A stretch of 38,920 nucleotides of DNA from Sphingomonadales bacterium (lineage in GTDB: Bacteria; Pseudomonadota; Alphaproteobacteria; Sphingomonadales; Sphingomonadaceae). The stretch covers positions 1 through 38,920 of the forward strand of contig JANYCM010000283.1 of assembly GCA_025360285.1 (NCBI GenBank). The letters run 5' to 3'. Both the position numbers and the translations under genes were made by a program. Below the pieces are notes generated by a model. It worked only from the letters and a program-made list of their open reading frames with translations, searched no databases and was not told the origin of the DNA. The stretch's first letter is position 1. Each line of letters begins with the position of its first letter. Of the stretch, positions 15,494 through 25,481 are shown in pieces.

Positions 15494-16471
15494 TCAGCGC
15501 GCCGGGGCCACCGTCGCCAGCAGGTCCAGCACCGGCGCCAGCGACTGGTCCGGGGCTTCCTCCATCGGCAGATGGCCGACATGATCGAGGATGACCGCCT
15601 TGGCGCCGGGCAATTGCTGCTGGAACCAGGCGACGCATGTGACCGGGATCAACCGGTCATCGCGGCCCCAGACGATCAGCGTTGGCGCGGTGATGGTTTT
15701 CAGCAGCGCCGTATCATCCTGGCGGTGATAGCCGGCAAACCGATCCATTGTGGCGGCGCGATTGCCGGGGTAGCGCAGCAATTCCCAATAGCGATCGACC
15801 ATGGCCGGGGTGACCATGCTCTGCACGCTGACCGTCTGGTGCAGCGATTGTTCGATCATGCTGCGCGGCAATACCGAGGCGAGCAGATCGCGCAGCACCG
15901 GAATCCGCGCGATGCGAAAACCGATCGGCGGCGACGAATTGCCAGGCTCGGGCTGGCCGACGCTGTCCACCAGGATCAGCGCCGCGACCTTGTCCGGATG
16001 CGCCGCAGCATAATGCCAGGCGATACCGCCGCCCATCGAATTGCCAGCGATGGCAAAGCGCGTGAGGCCCAGCCGATCGACGATCTTTTCGGTGATACCG
16101 ACATAGGCGGCGCTGGAATAATCGCGCGACGGCACCGGGCCGGACAGGCCATGCGCCGGGAAATCGAAGCTGATGACGCGGTATTTTGGCGTCAGCCGCG
16201 CGACCCAGGGCTCCCAGGTGTTGAGCGAGGCATTGGAGCCGTGCAGCAGCACGATCGGGAAGCCGTCCTTTGGCCCTTCGTCGCGCATATGGATGACCGT
16301 GCCGGGAGCGACCTCGACATAGTGCGACGCCGCGCTGCCATATTTGGCGCGGAGCTGCGCCACCGGGATATCGGGCACCTGAAAGACGATGAACAGCCCG
16401 GCGATGACGAGAAGGATAACGCCAAGCCCGATGCCGAGGCGGCGCGGCCAGCGCCTTGTTGCAGCCGCCAT
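15494..16471 (-). CDS. Membrane-anchored alpha/beta hydrolase
   Basis: 325 residues. A positively charged N-terminus (RRWPRRLG) precedes one membrane span (about 12-31), so the catalytic domain probably faces the periplasm. The fold shows LLHGSNASLNTW, DFPAHGLSG, nucleophile Ser145 in GNSMGGG, Asp in WGRDDRLIP and His in HVGHLPMEE. It resembles the esterase/haloperoxidase-like side of the superfamily; the substrate is not known. Its start is one base past the stop of the P450 gene, so both are on one transcript and may act on the same compound. Confidence 0.87.
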   Translation of the reverse strand: MAAATRRWPRRLGIGLGVILLVIAGLFIVFQVPDIPVAQLRAKYGSAASHYVEVAPGTVIHMRDEGPKDGFPIVLLHGSNASLNTWEPWVARLTPKYRVISFDFPAHGLSGPVPSRDYSSAAYVGITEKIVDRLGLTRFAIAGNSMGGGIAWHYAAAHPDKVAALILVDSVGQPEPGNSSPPIGFRIARIPVLRDLLASVLPRSMIEQSLHQTVSVQSMVTPAMVDRYWELLRYPGNRAATMDRFAGYHRQDDTALLKTITAPTLIVWGRDDRLIPVTCVAWFQQQLPGAKAVILDHVGHLPMEEAPDQSLAPVLDLLATVAPAR

Positions 16472-16472
16472 C

Positions 16473-17852
16473 TCAGATTACCTCGATTCGCAAGGGCAGG
16501 CCATCCTTGGGTTTGGGGATCGGGAACATGTTGAATTCGCCGCGATACGAATCCGACAGCACGATGCGGTTTTCGGCGAGCAAATGGAAGAAGAAGGATT
16601 TGACCTGCATATAGGCAAAGTGCAGCCCCAGGCACATATGGCCACCGCCGCCGAACGGCACCCAGGCATATTTGTGCCGGCCCTTGGAGTTTTCGGGGGT
16701 GAAGCGCAGCGGATCGAAACGTTCCGGATCGGGCCAGACATCGGGCAGGCGGTGGGTCAGCATCGGGTTGATGCCGACGTGGCTGCCGGCCGGGATGACA
16801 TGATTCATGAAAACGAATGACTTGAGCGCCCGGCGCGGCATGGACGGCACCGGCGGGATCAGCCGCAGCGATTCCTTGAAGACCATTTCCAGCGTTTCCA
16901 TCTCGGCGAGCGCCGCATAGGTCAGTTCGCCGCCGGTCCTCGCCTTTATCGCCAGGATTTCGGCGCGCACCTTGTCCTGCCATTCGGGATATTGGCCGAG
17001 AAAATGCACCGTCGAGCTGATCGATGAGGTCGTCGTGTCATGCGCCGCCATCATCAGGAAGTTCATGTGATCGATGATGGCCTGGTCGCTGAGCGGCACG
17101 CCTTCATCATCGGTGGTGTTGCAGATCTGGGTGAAGATGTCGTCGCCGGCCTGGCCGAGGCGCTTGGGGATTTCGCGGCCGAAGAATTCGCACATGAATT
17201 CACGGCCCTTGACGCCGCGCCGCATGGCGGTGAGCGGCAGCGGTTTGCGGACCACGGCGACCGAGGCCAGCACCATATCGACAAAGGCCTTGTTGATCTT
17301 CTTGGCATCCGGGCCCCAGGGCACGCCGAGGAAAGATGCCGCGGCAAGATCCAGCGTCAAGGCCTTGATGGCAGGGTAGAATTTGAATTCCGGCTCGTTC
17401 GGCCAGGCGGCGATGCCGCGCGCGATACCGCCGTTCAGCTCGCCGAGATAATGCTGCATCGGTTCGGTCTTGAAGGCGACCGACAGGGCCTTGCGGTGGA
17501 TGCGATGTTCATCGAAATCCATCAGCATCAGGCCATGCGGGAACAGGTTTTCGAGGACAGGATTCCAGCCGAGCGAGGACGAGAAAATCTTGTCCTTGTT
17601 GAACAGCACCAGTTCATTGGCTTCCGGGCCGATCATCGACACGCCCCAGCCGCCGAAATCCTGGCGGCGGAACACCCGGCCATAATCATCATGCATCTGG
17701 TGGCTGCGGCCCAGCGGGTCCTGAAGGAATTTGATGGTGCGCAGCACCGGGATGCGCGCCGGCGTCATGCCGGGCAGGTGCGCCAGATCGGCGAATGTCG
17801 GTTCGGGCAGATCGGCGGGGATGAAGGCCTGGGCCTTGCTGTGAGCATTCAT
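16473..17852 (-). CDS. Cytochrome P450 beside the carotenoid genes
   Basis: 459 residues from ATG 17852, chosen for AGGAGA 7 bases upstream; the frame extends further up but without support. All P450 marks are present: I-helix AAHDTTTS (269-276, with the acid-threonine pair), K-helix ESLR (E327/R330), PERF near 377, and heme loop PFGGGGHMCLG with Cys407. No membrane anchor is seen, so it is a soluble bacterial P450 needing separate ferredoxin partners, none of which is encoded here. It is divergent from crtY and co-transcribed with an alpha/beta hydrolase. Carotenoid or terpenoid hydroxylation is an attractive guess from position only. Confidence 0.92.
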   Translation of the reverse strand: MNAHSKAQAFIPADLPEPTFADLAHLPGMTPARIPVLRTIKFLQDPLGRSHQMHDDYGRVFRRQDFGGWGVSMIGPEANELVLFNKDKIFSSSLGWNPVLENLFPHGLMLMDFDEHRIHRKALSVAFKTEPMQHYLGELNGGIARGIAAWPNEPEFKFYPAIKALTLDLAAASFLGVPWGPDAKKINKAFVDMVLASVAVVRKPLPLTAMRRGVKGREFMCEFFGREIPKRLGQAGDDIFTQICNTTDDEGVPLSDQAIIDHMNFLMMAAHDTTTSSISSTVHFLGQYPEWQDKVRAEILAIKARTGGELTYAALAEMETLEMVFKESLRLIPPVPSMPRRALKSFVFMNHVIPAGSHVGINPMLTHRLPDVWPDPERFDPLRFTPENSKGRHKYAWVPFGGGGHMCLGLHFAYMQVKSFFFHLLAENRIVLSDSYRGEFNMFPIPKPKDGLPLRIEVI

Positions 17853-17883
17853 GCGTGATCTCCTGTATGCGGAGCATTGATAC

Positions 17884-17893
17884 GCAAATTTGC
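17884..17893. promoter_or_regulatory. Perfect palindrome in the P450/crtY divergent region
   Basis: GCAAATTTGC is a 10-base perfect palindrome, AT-rich at its centre, in the 127-base region between the divergent P450 and crtY genes. It could be an operator for a dimeric regulator. No matching regulator is known from the window. Confidence 0.3.
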
Positions 17894-17940
17894 CGGGCGG
17901 AGCAACGGGGCGGCCCAGCAATAAGGCGAGACAAAGTGTC

Positions 17941-17964
17941 GGGCTTTCGCTGGCCTGAAAGCCC
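17941..17964 (+). promoter_or_regulatory. Hairpin just upstream of crtY
   Basis: GGGCTTTC (17941-17948) and GAAAGCCC (17957-17964) form a perfect 8-bp stem with an 8-base loop, ending 15 bases before the crtY start. It would sit in the mRNA leader and could influence ribosome access or mRNA stability. Confidence 0.4.
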
Positions 17965-17979
17965 GCTTATGACGGCGGC

Positions 17980-19140
17980 GTGGACTTTGATATCATCCTT
18001 GCCGGCGGCGGCCTCGCCAATGGCCTTATTGCCTTGCGCCTGGCCCAGTTGCGCCCCGAGGTGCGGGTGGCGATCATCGAGGCCGGGCCGGTGCTGGGCG
18101 GCAACCACACCTGGTCGTCGTTCACCAATGATCTGACCGCCGCCCAGCGCGACTGGACGGCGCCGTTGTTCCAGTATCGCTGGGACGAATATGCGGTGCG
18201 GTTTCCGGCGCACAGCCGCACCCTGGCGGCGGGTTATGGCAGTTGCACGTCGGAATTGCTCGCGGCCGCTGTTACCGGGGCCTTGCCGCCGGGGCACATC
18301 CTTACCGGCATGCCGGTGGTGGCGCTGAGCCCGACAAGCGTGACCTTGGCCGACCAGCGCATGCTGACGGCGGCGGCGGTGATCGATGGCCGCGGCCAGG
18401 GGCCGACCAAGGCGCTCGACCTCAGGTGGCAGAAATTCCTGGGGCAGGAGATCGAACTGGCCGAGCCGCATGGGCTGACCGGCCCGGTGATCATGGACGC
18501 GACGGTGCCGCAGCGGGATGGCTATCGTTTTGTCTACACGCTGCCGTTCGGCCCGCGGCATGTGCTGATCGAGGATACCTATTACAGTGATGGCAGCGAC
18601 CTGTCGCCCGATCTGCTGCGCAGCCATCTCGCCGATTATGCCGTGTCGCAGGGCTGGACGATCACCAAGATCATCCGCGAGGAACATGGCATTCTGCCGC
18701 TCGGCATCGGCGGCAATATCCAGGCGTTCTGGGACGAGGGTGAGGCGGGTGTGCCGCGGGTGGGCCTGCGCGCCGGCATGTTCCACCCGGTGACGGGCTA
18801 TAGTTTCCCCGATGCGGTGGCGATCGCCGATCTCGTGGCCGGGTTGCCGGTGCTCGATGCCGCGACAATCTATCGCGCCGTCCGTGACCATAGTGTCAGT
18901 GCCTGGAAGGCGCGCGGCATGTACCGGCTGCTCAACCGCATGTTGTTTCTCGCCGCCTTGCCCGATGAGCGCTATCGTGTTCTGGAACGCTTCTATGAGC
19001 ATGACGAGGCGCTGGTCGGGCGCTTCTATGCCGCAAGGCCGGAATTGCGCGACTGGATGCAGATCTTGAGCGGCAAGCCACCGATCCCGGTGCTGCGCGC
19101 GATGACGACATTGTTGAAATATGAATTGGGCAGAGCGTGA
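17980..19140 (+). CDS. crtY: Lycopene beta-cyclase
   Basis: 386 residues, the usual size for CrtY. The N-terminal dinucleotide-binding motif [16 protein letters not shown], the NHTWSSF segment, [20 protein letters not shown] and the C-terminal [19 protein letters not shown] are all characteristic. It cyclises both ends of lycopene to beta-carotene at the membrane, using reduced flavin as an acid-base cofactor. The start is GTG at 17980; the nearby ATG at 17969 is out of frame. crtI follows directly, the crtY stop lying at the GTGA where crtI's longest frame begins. First gene of crtY-crtI-crtB. Confidence 0.95.
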   Translation: MDFDIILAGGGLANGLIALRLAQLRPEVRVAIIEAGPVLGGNHTWSSFTNDLTAAQRDWTAPLFQYRWDEYAVRFPAHSRTLAAGYGSCTSELLAAAVTGALPPGHILTGMPVVALSPTSVTLADQRMLTAAAVIDGRGQGPTKALDLRWQKFLGQEIELAEPHGLTGPVIMDATVPQRDGYRFVYTLPFGPRHVLIEDTYYSDGSDLSPDLLRSHLADYAVSQGWTITKIIREEHGILPLGIGGNIQAFWDEGEAGVPRVGLRAGMFHPVTGYSFPDAVAIADLVAGLPVLDAATIYRAVRDHSVSAWKARGMYRLLNRMLFLAALPDERYRVLERFYEHDEALVGRFYAARPELRDWMQILSGKPPIPVLRAMTTLLKYELGRA

Positions 19141-19208
19141 CGACGGCGGCCGATCCTGCGACACATTCGGCTTTGAAGTCCTCCGGCGAACCGCGTAACG
19201 GCGGCGTC

Positions 19209-20846
19209 ATGAAACAGCAGCGAAAAACCGCCATAGTGATTGGCGCCGGCATTGGTGGCATCGCCTGTGCCATGCGCTTGCAGAGCCTGGGCTTTGATAC
19301 CCGCATCGTCGAGGCGCTCGATTCCCCCGGTGGCCGGGCCTATGTCAGGCGGGCGGAAGGCTTCACCTTTGACATGGGGCCGACGGTGCTGACCGTGCCG
19401 CACCTGATCGAAGAGCTGTTTTCGCTGGAGCAGGACCAGGCGATGCTGGGCGAGCCGGATTTCCCGGCGCATGTGCTGGGCGACGACAAGCGGATCTTGT
19501 CCGGGATCAGTGGCGGGCCGAACACCAGCCGCTATGTGGAGATCATTCCGATCCTGCCGTTTTACCGCATCTATTTCGATGACGGGACGTTCTTTGATTA
19601 TGATGCCGATCCGGTGCGGGTGCGGGCGCAGATCGCCCGGTTGGCGCCCGAGGATTTGCAGGGCTATGAGGATTTTCACGAAGCGGCGCGGGCGATCTTC
19701 AACCGCGGCTTCCTCGAACTCGGCTACACCTATTTCGGCAATGTCGGCCAGATGCTGGGTGTGGTCCCCGACCTGTTGAAGCTGGGCGCGGTGCAGCCGC
19801 TGTTTTCGCTGATCAAGAAATATTTCAAATCGGACAAGATGCGGCAGGTGTTCAGCTTTGAACCCCTGCTGGTCGGCGGCAACCCGATGAAGGTGCCGGC
19901 GATCTATGCGATGATCCACTTTGTTGAAAAGACCTGGGGGATCCATTTCGCGCGCGGCGGTACCGGCGCCCTGGTGTCGGCGATGGTGCGCAAGCTGGAG
20001 GAAATGGGCGGGGTTCTGCAACTGAACGCCAAGGTCGCCTCGATCGATGTGGTCAAGCGCGGCGGCAAGCGCGTGGCGACGGGCGTGACGCTGACATCGG
20101 GCGAGGTGATTGCGGCGGACGTGGTGGTTTCCAACGCCGATTATGCCACGACCTATATGCGGCTGATCCACAAGGCACATCGCCGGATCAACCGCGATTT
20201 TGTGGTGAAATTCCGCAAGCAGTCGATGTCGCTGATGGTGATCTATTTCGGCTACAAGAAAGCCGAGGGCGACCCGGATTTGCAGCACCACAACATCATC
20301 CTGGGGCCGCGTTACGAGGAACTGCTGACCGATATTTTCGAGCGCAAGATATTGGGGCCGGACTTTTCGCAATATCTGCATATCCCGACGCTGACTGACC
20401 CCAGCCTGGCGCCGGAAGGCCATCATGCGGCCTACACGCTGATCCCGGTGCCCAACAACCAGAGCGACCTGGATTGGAGCAAGATCGGCGAAGGCTTCAA
20501 GGATGTCGTGCTGACCTTCCTGGAAGAGCGCGGCTATATCCCAAATCTGAAGGAACGGCTGGTTTATCAAAGCTTTGTGACGCCAGATTACTTCGAACAG
20601 ACGCTGGGTTCCTATCTTGGCAATGGTTTTGGGGTCGAGCCGGTGCTGACCCAGACGGCGTTTTTCCGGCCGCATAACCGCAGCGAGGACGTGTCGAACC
20701 TCTATCTGGTGGGCCAGAGCACCCAGCCCGGTGGCGGCACGCCATCGGTGATGATGTCGGCCAAGATGACCGTGCGCGAGATTGCCCGGGATTTCGGCAT
20801 CCCCGCTTCGGTGGTCAACGGCGTGCCGGGCCGGGCTGCCGCCTGA
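19209..20846 (+). CDS. crtI: Phytoene desaturase
   Basis: 545 residues from ATG 19209. A GTG at 19137 overlapping the crtY stop gives 24 extra residues; I prefer the ATG because the FAD-binding motif ([18 protein letters not shown]) then starts near residue 8, as usual. GGRAYV, the Rossmann helix and the C-terminal [19 protein letters not shown] are typical of CrtI-type oxidoreductases. It introduces double bonds into phytoene to give neurosporene or lycopene. With crtY upstream, a four-step lycopene-forming enzyme is expected, although CrtI step number cannot be read from sequence. Confidence 0.94.
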   Translation: MKQQRKTAIVIGAGIGGIACAMRLQSLGFDTRIVEALDSPGGRAYVRRAEGFTFDMGPTVLTVPHLIEELFSLEQDQAMLGEPDFPAHVLGDDKRILSGISGGPNTSRYVEIIPILPFYRIYFDDGTFFDYDADPVRVRAQIARLAPEDLQGYEDFHEAARAIFNRGFLELGYTYFGNVGQMLGVVPDLLKLGAVQPLFSLIKKYFKSDKMRQVFSFEPLLVGGNPMKVPAIYAMIHFVEKTWGIHFARGGTGALVSAMVRKLEEMGGVLQLNAKVASIDVVKRGGKRVATGVTLTSGEVIAADVVVSNADYATTYMRLIHKAHRRINRDFVVKFRKQSMSLMVIYFGYKKAEGDPDLQHHNIILGPRYEELLTDIFERKILGPDFSQYLHIPTLTDPSLAPEGHHAAYTLIPVPNNQSDLDWSKIGEGFKDVVLTFLEERGYIPNLKERLVYQSFVTPDYFEQTLGSYLGNGFGVEPVLTQTAFFRPHNRSEDVSNLYLVGQSTQPGGGTPSVMMSAKMTVREIARDFGIPASVVNGVPGRAAA

Positions 20847-20912
20847 CGTTCACGCCGGCCCCCGGGATTTCGCCGGCGGCAGCTTGCGCTTGACCCCTTG
20901 GTTGCCGCGGTG

Positions 20913-20920
20913 GAGAGGGG
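20913..20920 (+). promoter_or_regulatory. Ribosome binding site deciding the crtB start
   Basis: GAGAGGGG lies 5 bases before ATG 20925, which selects this start over an upstream GTG at 20898. Confidence 0.6.
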
Positions 20921-20924
20921 TGGC

Positions 20925-21860
20925 ATGACCGACGTCCTCCGCCATGCCCAGGCCGCCATCGCCCGCGGTTCCAAAAGCTTTGCGATGGCGTCGCAATTGT
21001 TCGATCCCGTCACCCGTGACCGCGCGATGCTGCTTTATGCCTGGTGCCGGCATACTGATGATGTGATCGATGGCCAGATATTGGGGCAGGGCCGTAATGA
21101 CGACAGGCGCCCGCCCGCCGAGCGCCTCGCCGAGGTTGAGCGCCTGACCGAGAGGGCGCTGGCCGCGCAGCCGACGGGGGACCCGGCCTATGAAGCGCTG
21201 GCGCAGGTGGTGCGCGAAACCGGCATGCCGGCGCGGTATCCGCGTGATCTGGTGCATGGTTTCCGTATCGACATGGAGGAACGGGCGTTCCTGACCTTCG
21301 ATGATACTTTGGCCTATTGCTATCATGTCGCCGGCTGTGTCGGCGTGATGATGGCCATCGTCATGGGGGTGGCGCCCGATGACCGCGCCACGCTCGATCG
21401 TGCCTGCGATCTCGGCATGGCGTTTCAGCTCAACAATATTGCTCGCGACGTGATGGAGGATGCCGCCAATGGCCGGCGCTATATTCCCGATGACTGGCTG
21501 GCCAGCGTCAATCTGGAGCCGCGCAGCTTCGCCTTTCCGCCCAATCGCCGGCAATTGTCACGGCTGGTGACGCGGTTGGTCAATGCCGCCGAGGAATATG
21601 AAGCATCGGCGCGTTTCGGCACCCCGGCGCTGTCGTGGCGGGCGGCCTGGGCGGTGCTGGCGGCGGCACGCATCTATGGCGGCATCGGCCGCAAGGTGCG
21701 CGATGCCGGGCCAGAGGGGCTCGATACCCGGATGAGCACGACCAAGCCGCAGAAATTGCAGGCGGTGGCGGCGGCGCTGGGGGAAACGCTGCTGCGCCGG
21801 CAACGCTGGCCGGCGCCGGGGCCAGCGCGGGTTGGCCTGTGGACCATGCCGCCCGGCTGA
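20925..21860 (+). CDS. crtB: Phytoene synthase
   Basis: 311 residues. The two aspartate-rich Mg2+-diphosphate motifs are clear: RHTDDVID (Asp45/46/49) and NNIARDVMED. Also present are YAWCR and the GRRYIPDDW segment following the second motif. It condenses two geranylgeranyl diphosphates to phytoene, the first committed carotenoid step, on the cytoplasmic membrane face. It lies 78 bases after crtI and is probably on the same transcript. crtE, which supplies the substrate, is not in the window. Confidence 0.95.
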   Translation: MTDVLRHAQAAIARGSKSFAMASQLFDPVTRDRAMLLYAWCRHTDDVIDGQILGQGRNDDRRPPAERLAEVERLTERALAAQPTGDPAYEALAQVVRETGMPARYPRDLVHGFRIDMEERAFLTFDDTLAYCYHVAGCVGVMMAIVMGVAPDDRATLDRACDLGMAFQLNNIARDVMEDAANGRRYIPDDWLASVNLEPRSFAFPPNRRQLSRLVTRLVNAAEEYEASARFGTPALSWRAAWAVLAAARIYGGIGRKVRDAGPEGLDTRMSTTKPQKLQAVAAALGETLLRRQRWPAPGPARVGLWTMPPG

Positions 21861-21947
21861 TCATCGTCATGTCGCCGCCGTATGATAGTCATGCGCCGAT
21901 TGGTGATGATTGTGCCCCCGGAACGGCGTATTTTGAGCCTGGGCAAA

Positions 21948-22178
21948 ATGCATACCGATGACCATCGCTTCGTCGCTGTCGTTATCGCCATTGTGGCGGT
22001 GACAGGCGCAGCGTGGCTGCTGCTGTTTGTCGGCCCGCATTTGCTTAACGCCCATCGCGACGATGCCGCCATGCTCGCGCTGTTGCTTTATCTGGGCGTT
22101 CCCTCGGGCCTGGCCTGGGGCGGTATCAGGCTGGGCCGGCTGTTCGATCCAAAGGATCACGACAATGAGTTATACTGA
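21948..22178 (+). CDS. Small two-span membrane protein
   Basis: 76 residues from ATG 21948. Two hydrophobic stretches (about 11-30 and 42-62) are followed by a charged tail ending [14 protein letters not shown]. No family is recognised. Its last 14 bases overlap the start of the SPFH-protein gene in another frame, so translation is probably coupled and the two products may work together. A longer frame to 21882 lacks support. Confidence 0.65.
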   Translation: MHTDDHRFVAVVIAIVAVTGAAWLLLFVGPHLLNAHRDDAAMLALLLYLGVPSGLAWGGIRLGRLFDPKDHDNELY

Positions 22179-23052
22179 TGGCGATACCCTTGACCGGTAT
22201 CGCCCCCGCCGCACCCGGATCGTCTGGGCAATCGGCGCTGTTCTGCTGCTGGCGCTGTCCGCCGCCTTTCTGCAACAGGCGTTCTTCCGCGTCCTGCCCG
22301 GCTATGTCGGTATCCGCGTCAACAATATCGGTTCCGATGCCGGTGTCGTCTCGCGCGCTTTGCCGGTGGGCTGGTATTTCGCGCCTCCCGGCGTGAATAT
22401 CTACGAATATCCGGTGTTTACCCGCACCTATACGTGGACGTCATCGATCCACGAACAGAATGATATCGACGAAAGCTTCAACTTTCAGGACAAGAATGGC
22501 CTGGGGCTGCACGCCGATATCGCCGTTGCCTATCATGTCGATCCGCTGCGCGCGCCCATCCTGTTCCAGCGGTATCGTGCCGATATGGACGCCATCATCG
22601 CCGGCCCGCTGCGCAATGCCATCCGCAACGCCATCGTCGAGCGCGCCTCGCGATTGGGGGTTGAGGAAATCTATGGCCCGCAAAAGGCAGCGCTGGTCAA
22701 TGCGGCGCTGGCCGATGTGCAGCGCTATTTCACCCCCGTCGGCCTGCAGGTCGAACAGCTCTACTGGGCCGGCAATATCATCGTTCCCGATGCCGTGCTG
22801 GCGCAGATCAACGCCAAAATCGCCAATGAACAGGCGGCGCTGGCGGCGGCAGCGAATGTCGCCACGGCTCGCGCCAATGCCGAAGCGCGGGTGGCGCGCG
22901 CCGAAGGCGATGCGAGAGCAATGACGGTGGAGGCACAGGCGATCCGCACCAACCCTGAAATCGTCACGCTGCGCGCCGTTGAAAAGTGGAACGGCCAGTT
23001 GCCGACATATACAGGCGGCAATGCGCCGCTGCCGTTCATCGGCGTCAAATAG
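22165..23052 (+). CDS. SPFH/Band 7 (prohibitin-like) membrane protein
   Basis: 295 residues from ATG 22165, with AAGGA 8 bases upstream. One N-terminal membrane span (about 17-38) is followed by a Band 7 domain ([15 protein letters not shown], then [19 protein letters not shown], then [11 protein letters not shown]) and an Ala/Glu-rich coiled coil ([18 protein letters not shown]). Such proteins form ring scaffolds at the membrane and often protect or gather proteases and lipids. A longer upstream frame is rejected because it reads through the small gene in a shadow frame. The C-terminal tail [15 protein letters not shown] is typical of bacterial members. Confidence 0.88.
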   Translation: MSYTDGDTLDRYRPRRTRIVWAIGAVLLLALSAAFLQQAFFRVLPGYVGIRVNNIGSDAGVVSRALPVGWYFAPPGVNIYEYPVFTRTYTWTSSIHEQNDIDESFNFQDKNGLGLHADIAVAYHVDPLRAPILFQRYRADMDAIIAGPLRNAIRNAIVERASRLGVEEIYGPQKAALVNAALADVQRYFTPVGLQVEQLYWAGNIIVPDAVLAQINAKIANEQAALAAAANVATARANAEARVARAEGDARAMTVEAQAIRTNPEIVTLRAVEKWNGQLPTYTGGNAPLPFIGVK

Positions 23053-23122
23053 GTTTATCCACACAAAGATGATGCGCGCCCTCTGGCGCAATCCAACTGA
23101 ACCGGGCTATGGCTTTTCTCCC

Positions 23123-24751
23123 ATGACCCGGTTCATTTTCATCACCGGCGGCGTGGTCTCTTCGCTTGGCAAGGGCCTGATGGCCGCCGCGCTCGCCGCT
23201 CTCCTTCAGGCGCGTGGCTACAAGGTCCGCATCCGCAAATTCGATCCCTATCTCAACGTCGATCCGGGCACGATGTCGCCCTATCAGCACGGCGAGGTCT
23301 ATGTGACCGATGACGGGGCGGAGACCGATCTCGATCTTGGCCATTATGAACGTTTCACCGGCGTTGCCTCGCGGCAATCGGACAATATCACCTCGGGCCG
23401 GGTCTATCAGGACATCATCACCAAGGAACGCCGCGGCGATTTCCTGGGCGCCACCGTCCAGGTCATCCCGCATGTCACCGATGCCATCAAGCATTTCGCC
23501 CGCGCCGAAACCGAAGGGCTGGATTTCGTGCTGTGCGAAATCGGCGGCACCGTCGGCGATATCGAATCGCTGCCGTTCCTCGAGGCGATCCGGCAATTGA
23601 GCGCCGATGTCGGCCGCGCCAATGCCGTCTATATCCATTGCACCTTGGTGCCCTATCTGGCGGCGGCGGGCGAATTGAAGACCAAGCCGACCCAGCACAG
23701 CGTTGCCGAACTGCGCGGCATCGGCATCCAGCCGCATGTTCTGGTCTGCCGGTCCGAACATCCGCTGCCCGATAGTGACCGCGCCAAGATCGCGCTGTTC
23801 TGCAATGTCGCCAAGGAAGCCGTCATCGCCGCACTCGATGCACCGAGCATCTATGACGTGCCGCTGCAATATCATGCCGAGGGGCTGGACGATCAGGTGC
23901 TCGCGGCGTTCGGCATCCATGATGCGCCGGCGCCGAACCTGGCGCGCTGGACGGGGATTTCGGCTGCGCTGCACAACCCCGAAGGCGAAGTCACCATCGG
24001 CGTTGTCGGCAAATATACCGGCATGAAGGACGCCTATAAGTCATTGACCGAAGCGCTGGTGCATGGCGGCATCGCCAACCGCGTCAAGGTCAACATCCGC
24101 TGGCTTGATGCCGAGGAATTTGAAAACGACGATATCGCGGCGCGGCTGGAACCGATGCACGGCATATTGGTCCCGGGTGGTTTTGGCGAGCGCGGGTCGG
24201 AAGGCAAGATCGCCAGCGTGCGCTTTGCCCGCGAACGCGACGTGCCGTTCTTCGGCATCTGTCTTGGCATGCAGATGGCCTGCATCGAGGCGGCGCGCAA
24301 CCAGGCCGGGGTCGCCGCGGCCGGCACCACCGAATTCGGGCCGACCGCCGAGCCGGTTGTCGGCATGATCACCGAATGGATGAGCGCCGCCGGGTTGCAG
24401 ACGCGGTCCGAGGGCGGCGATCTGGGCGGCACCATGCGGCTGGGCGCCTATGAAGCGCGGCTGGCCGGCAACAGCGTCGCCGCCGCCCATTATGGCGCCA
24501 GCACGATCAGCGAGCGGCACCGTCACCGCTATGAAGTCAATGTCCATTACCGCGACCGCCTGGAAGCATCCGGGCTGTTGTTCACCGGCATGTCGCCCGA
24601 CGGCCTGCTGCCCGAGATTGTCGAACGACCGGATCATTCCTGGTTCGTCGGCGTGCAGTTCCACCCCGAATTGAAAAGCAAGCCGTTCGATCCGCACCCT
24701 TTGTTCAAGGGTTTCATTGCGGCGGCGATGCGGCAGAGCCGGCTGGTTTAG
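23123..24751 (+). CDS. pyrG: CTP synthase
   Basis: 542 residues, the usual length. The synthetase half starts with [15 protein letters not shown] and carries [20 protein letters not shown] and [15 protein letters not shown]. The glutaminase half has the class I nucleophile Cys in [12 protein letters not shown] and HPELKSKP near the C-terminus. It makes CTP from UTP, ATP and glutamine. The start at 23123 is fixed by the family's [10 protein letters not shown] beginning; a frame further upstream is a shadow. Convergent with kdpE, separated by a palindromic repeat. Confidence 0.98.
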   Translation: MTRFIFITGGVVSSLGKGLMAAALAALLQARGYKVRIRKFDPYLNVDPGTMSPYQHGEVYVTDDGAETDLDLGHYERFTGVASRQSDNITSGRVYQDIITKERRGDFLGATVQVIPHVTDAIKHFARAETEGLDFVLCEIGGTVGDIESLPFLEAIRQLSADVGRANAVYIHCTLVPYLAAAGELKTKPTQHSVAELRGIGIQPHVLVCRSEHPLPDSDRAKIALFCNVAKEAVIAALDAPSIYDVPLQYHAEGLDDQVLAAFGIHDAPAPNLARWTGISAALHNPEGEVTIGVVGKYTGMKDAYKSLTEALVHGGIANRVKVNIRWLDAEEFENDDIAARLEPMHGILVPGGFGERGSEGKIASVRFARERDVPFFGICLGMQMACIEAARNQAGVAAAGTTEFGPTAEPVVGMITEWMSAAGLQTRSEGGDLGGTMRLGAYEARLAGNSVAAAHYGASTISERHRHRYEVNVHYRDRLEASGLLFTGMSPDGLLPEIVERPDHSWFVGVQFHPELKSKPFDPHPLFKGFIAAAMRQSRLV

Positions 24752-24773
24752 CGGGGCTCATTTTGATTGAACC

Positions 24774-24800
24774 GTCATTCCGGGCTTGACCCGGGATGAC
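24774..24800. repeat. Dispersed palindrome, GTCATTCCGGG type
   Basis: GTCATTCCGGG (24774-24784), loop CTTGA, CCCGGGATGAC (24790-24800): 11-bp stem with one G·T pair. It lies between the convergent pyrG and kdpE genes and could stop both transcripts. This motif form is common between genes in alphaproteobacteria. Confidence 0.75.
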
Positions 24801-24809
24801 AAGGCAGAT

Positions 24810-25481
24810 TCAATCCATCAACCGATAGCCAACCCCCGGCTCATTCCGGATCAGCGTCGGCGCCGCCGGATCGGTCTCCAGTTTGCGGCGCAGGCTGCGC
24901 ACTGTGACGCGCAGATATTCGACATCTTCGGCATGGGCGTCGCCCCAGACGGCGCGCAGCAGTTGCGCATGGGTGATGACACGGCCGGGATGGCGGGCGA
25001 GTTCGGCGAGCAGCGCGAATTCCTTGCGGGTGAGCGCCACCACCACGCCGTCGCGGCGGACTTCGTGGCGCAGGCTGTCGATGCTGATTCCGCCGGTGTT
25101 GACGATGCTGCCGGCGCTGGTGCCGCGGCGGCGCAGCGCGGCGCGGACGCGGGCGAGCAGTTCCTCGCTGTCAAAGGGCTTGACCACATAATCATCGGCG
25201 CCGAGATCCAGCGCCGCAACCTTTTCGGCGGTGACGTCACGGGCGGTCAGCACGATGACGCCGCGATCGAGCTGCTTCAGCAGCGGTATCAGCTCCAGCC
25301 CGTCGCGGTCGGGCAGCCCGAGATCGAGCAGCACCAGCTCGCACCCTGTGCGCCGCGCCAGCGCCAGGCCATCGGCGGCGGTGCCGGCATCGGCGACCTT
25401 GTGCCCGGCGCGTTCCAGCGCGGCGCGCACCAGCCGGCGGATGGCGGGTTCATCATCGATGATCAGCACCGGCTCGGTCAT
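24810..25481 (-). CDS. kdpE: Potassium-responsive response regulator KdpE
   Basis: 223 residues: receiver domain (VLIIDDEPAIRRL, phospho-acceptor Asp in LVLLDLGLPDRDG, Lys in DDYVVKPFDSEEL) followed by an OmpR-type winged helix (LTRKEFALLAELARHPGRV, then VRSLRRKLE and EPGVGYRL). It should bind upstream of kdpF when phosphorylated by KdpD. Its ATG overlaps the kdpD stop (ATGA). Last gene of the operon. Confidence 0.95.
   Translation of the reverse strand: MTEPVLIIDDEPAIRRLVRAALERAGHKVADAGTAADGLALARRTGCELVLLDLGLPDRDGLELIPLLKQLDRGVIVLTARDVTAEKVAALDLGADDYVVKPFDSEELLARVRAALRRRGTSAGSIVNTGGISIDSLRHEVRRDGVVVALTRKEFALLAELARHPGRVITHAQLLRAVWGDAHAEDVEYLRVTVRSLRRKLETDPAAPTLIRNEPGVGYRLMD

Noticed and set aside
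19137-19208. GTG start overlapping crtY stop for crtI
   Set aside because: It would add 24 residues ahead of the FAD-binding motif without support. ATG 19209 gives the usual CrtI beginning, although the GTG cannot be excluded.
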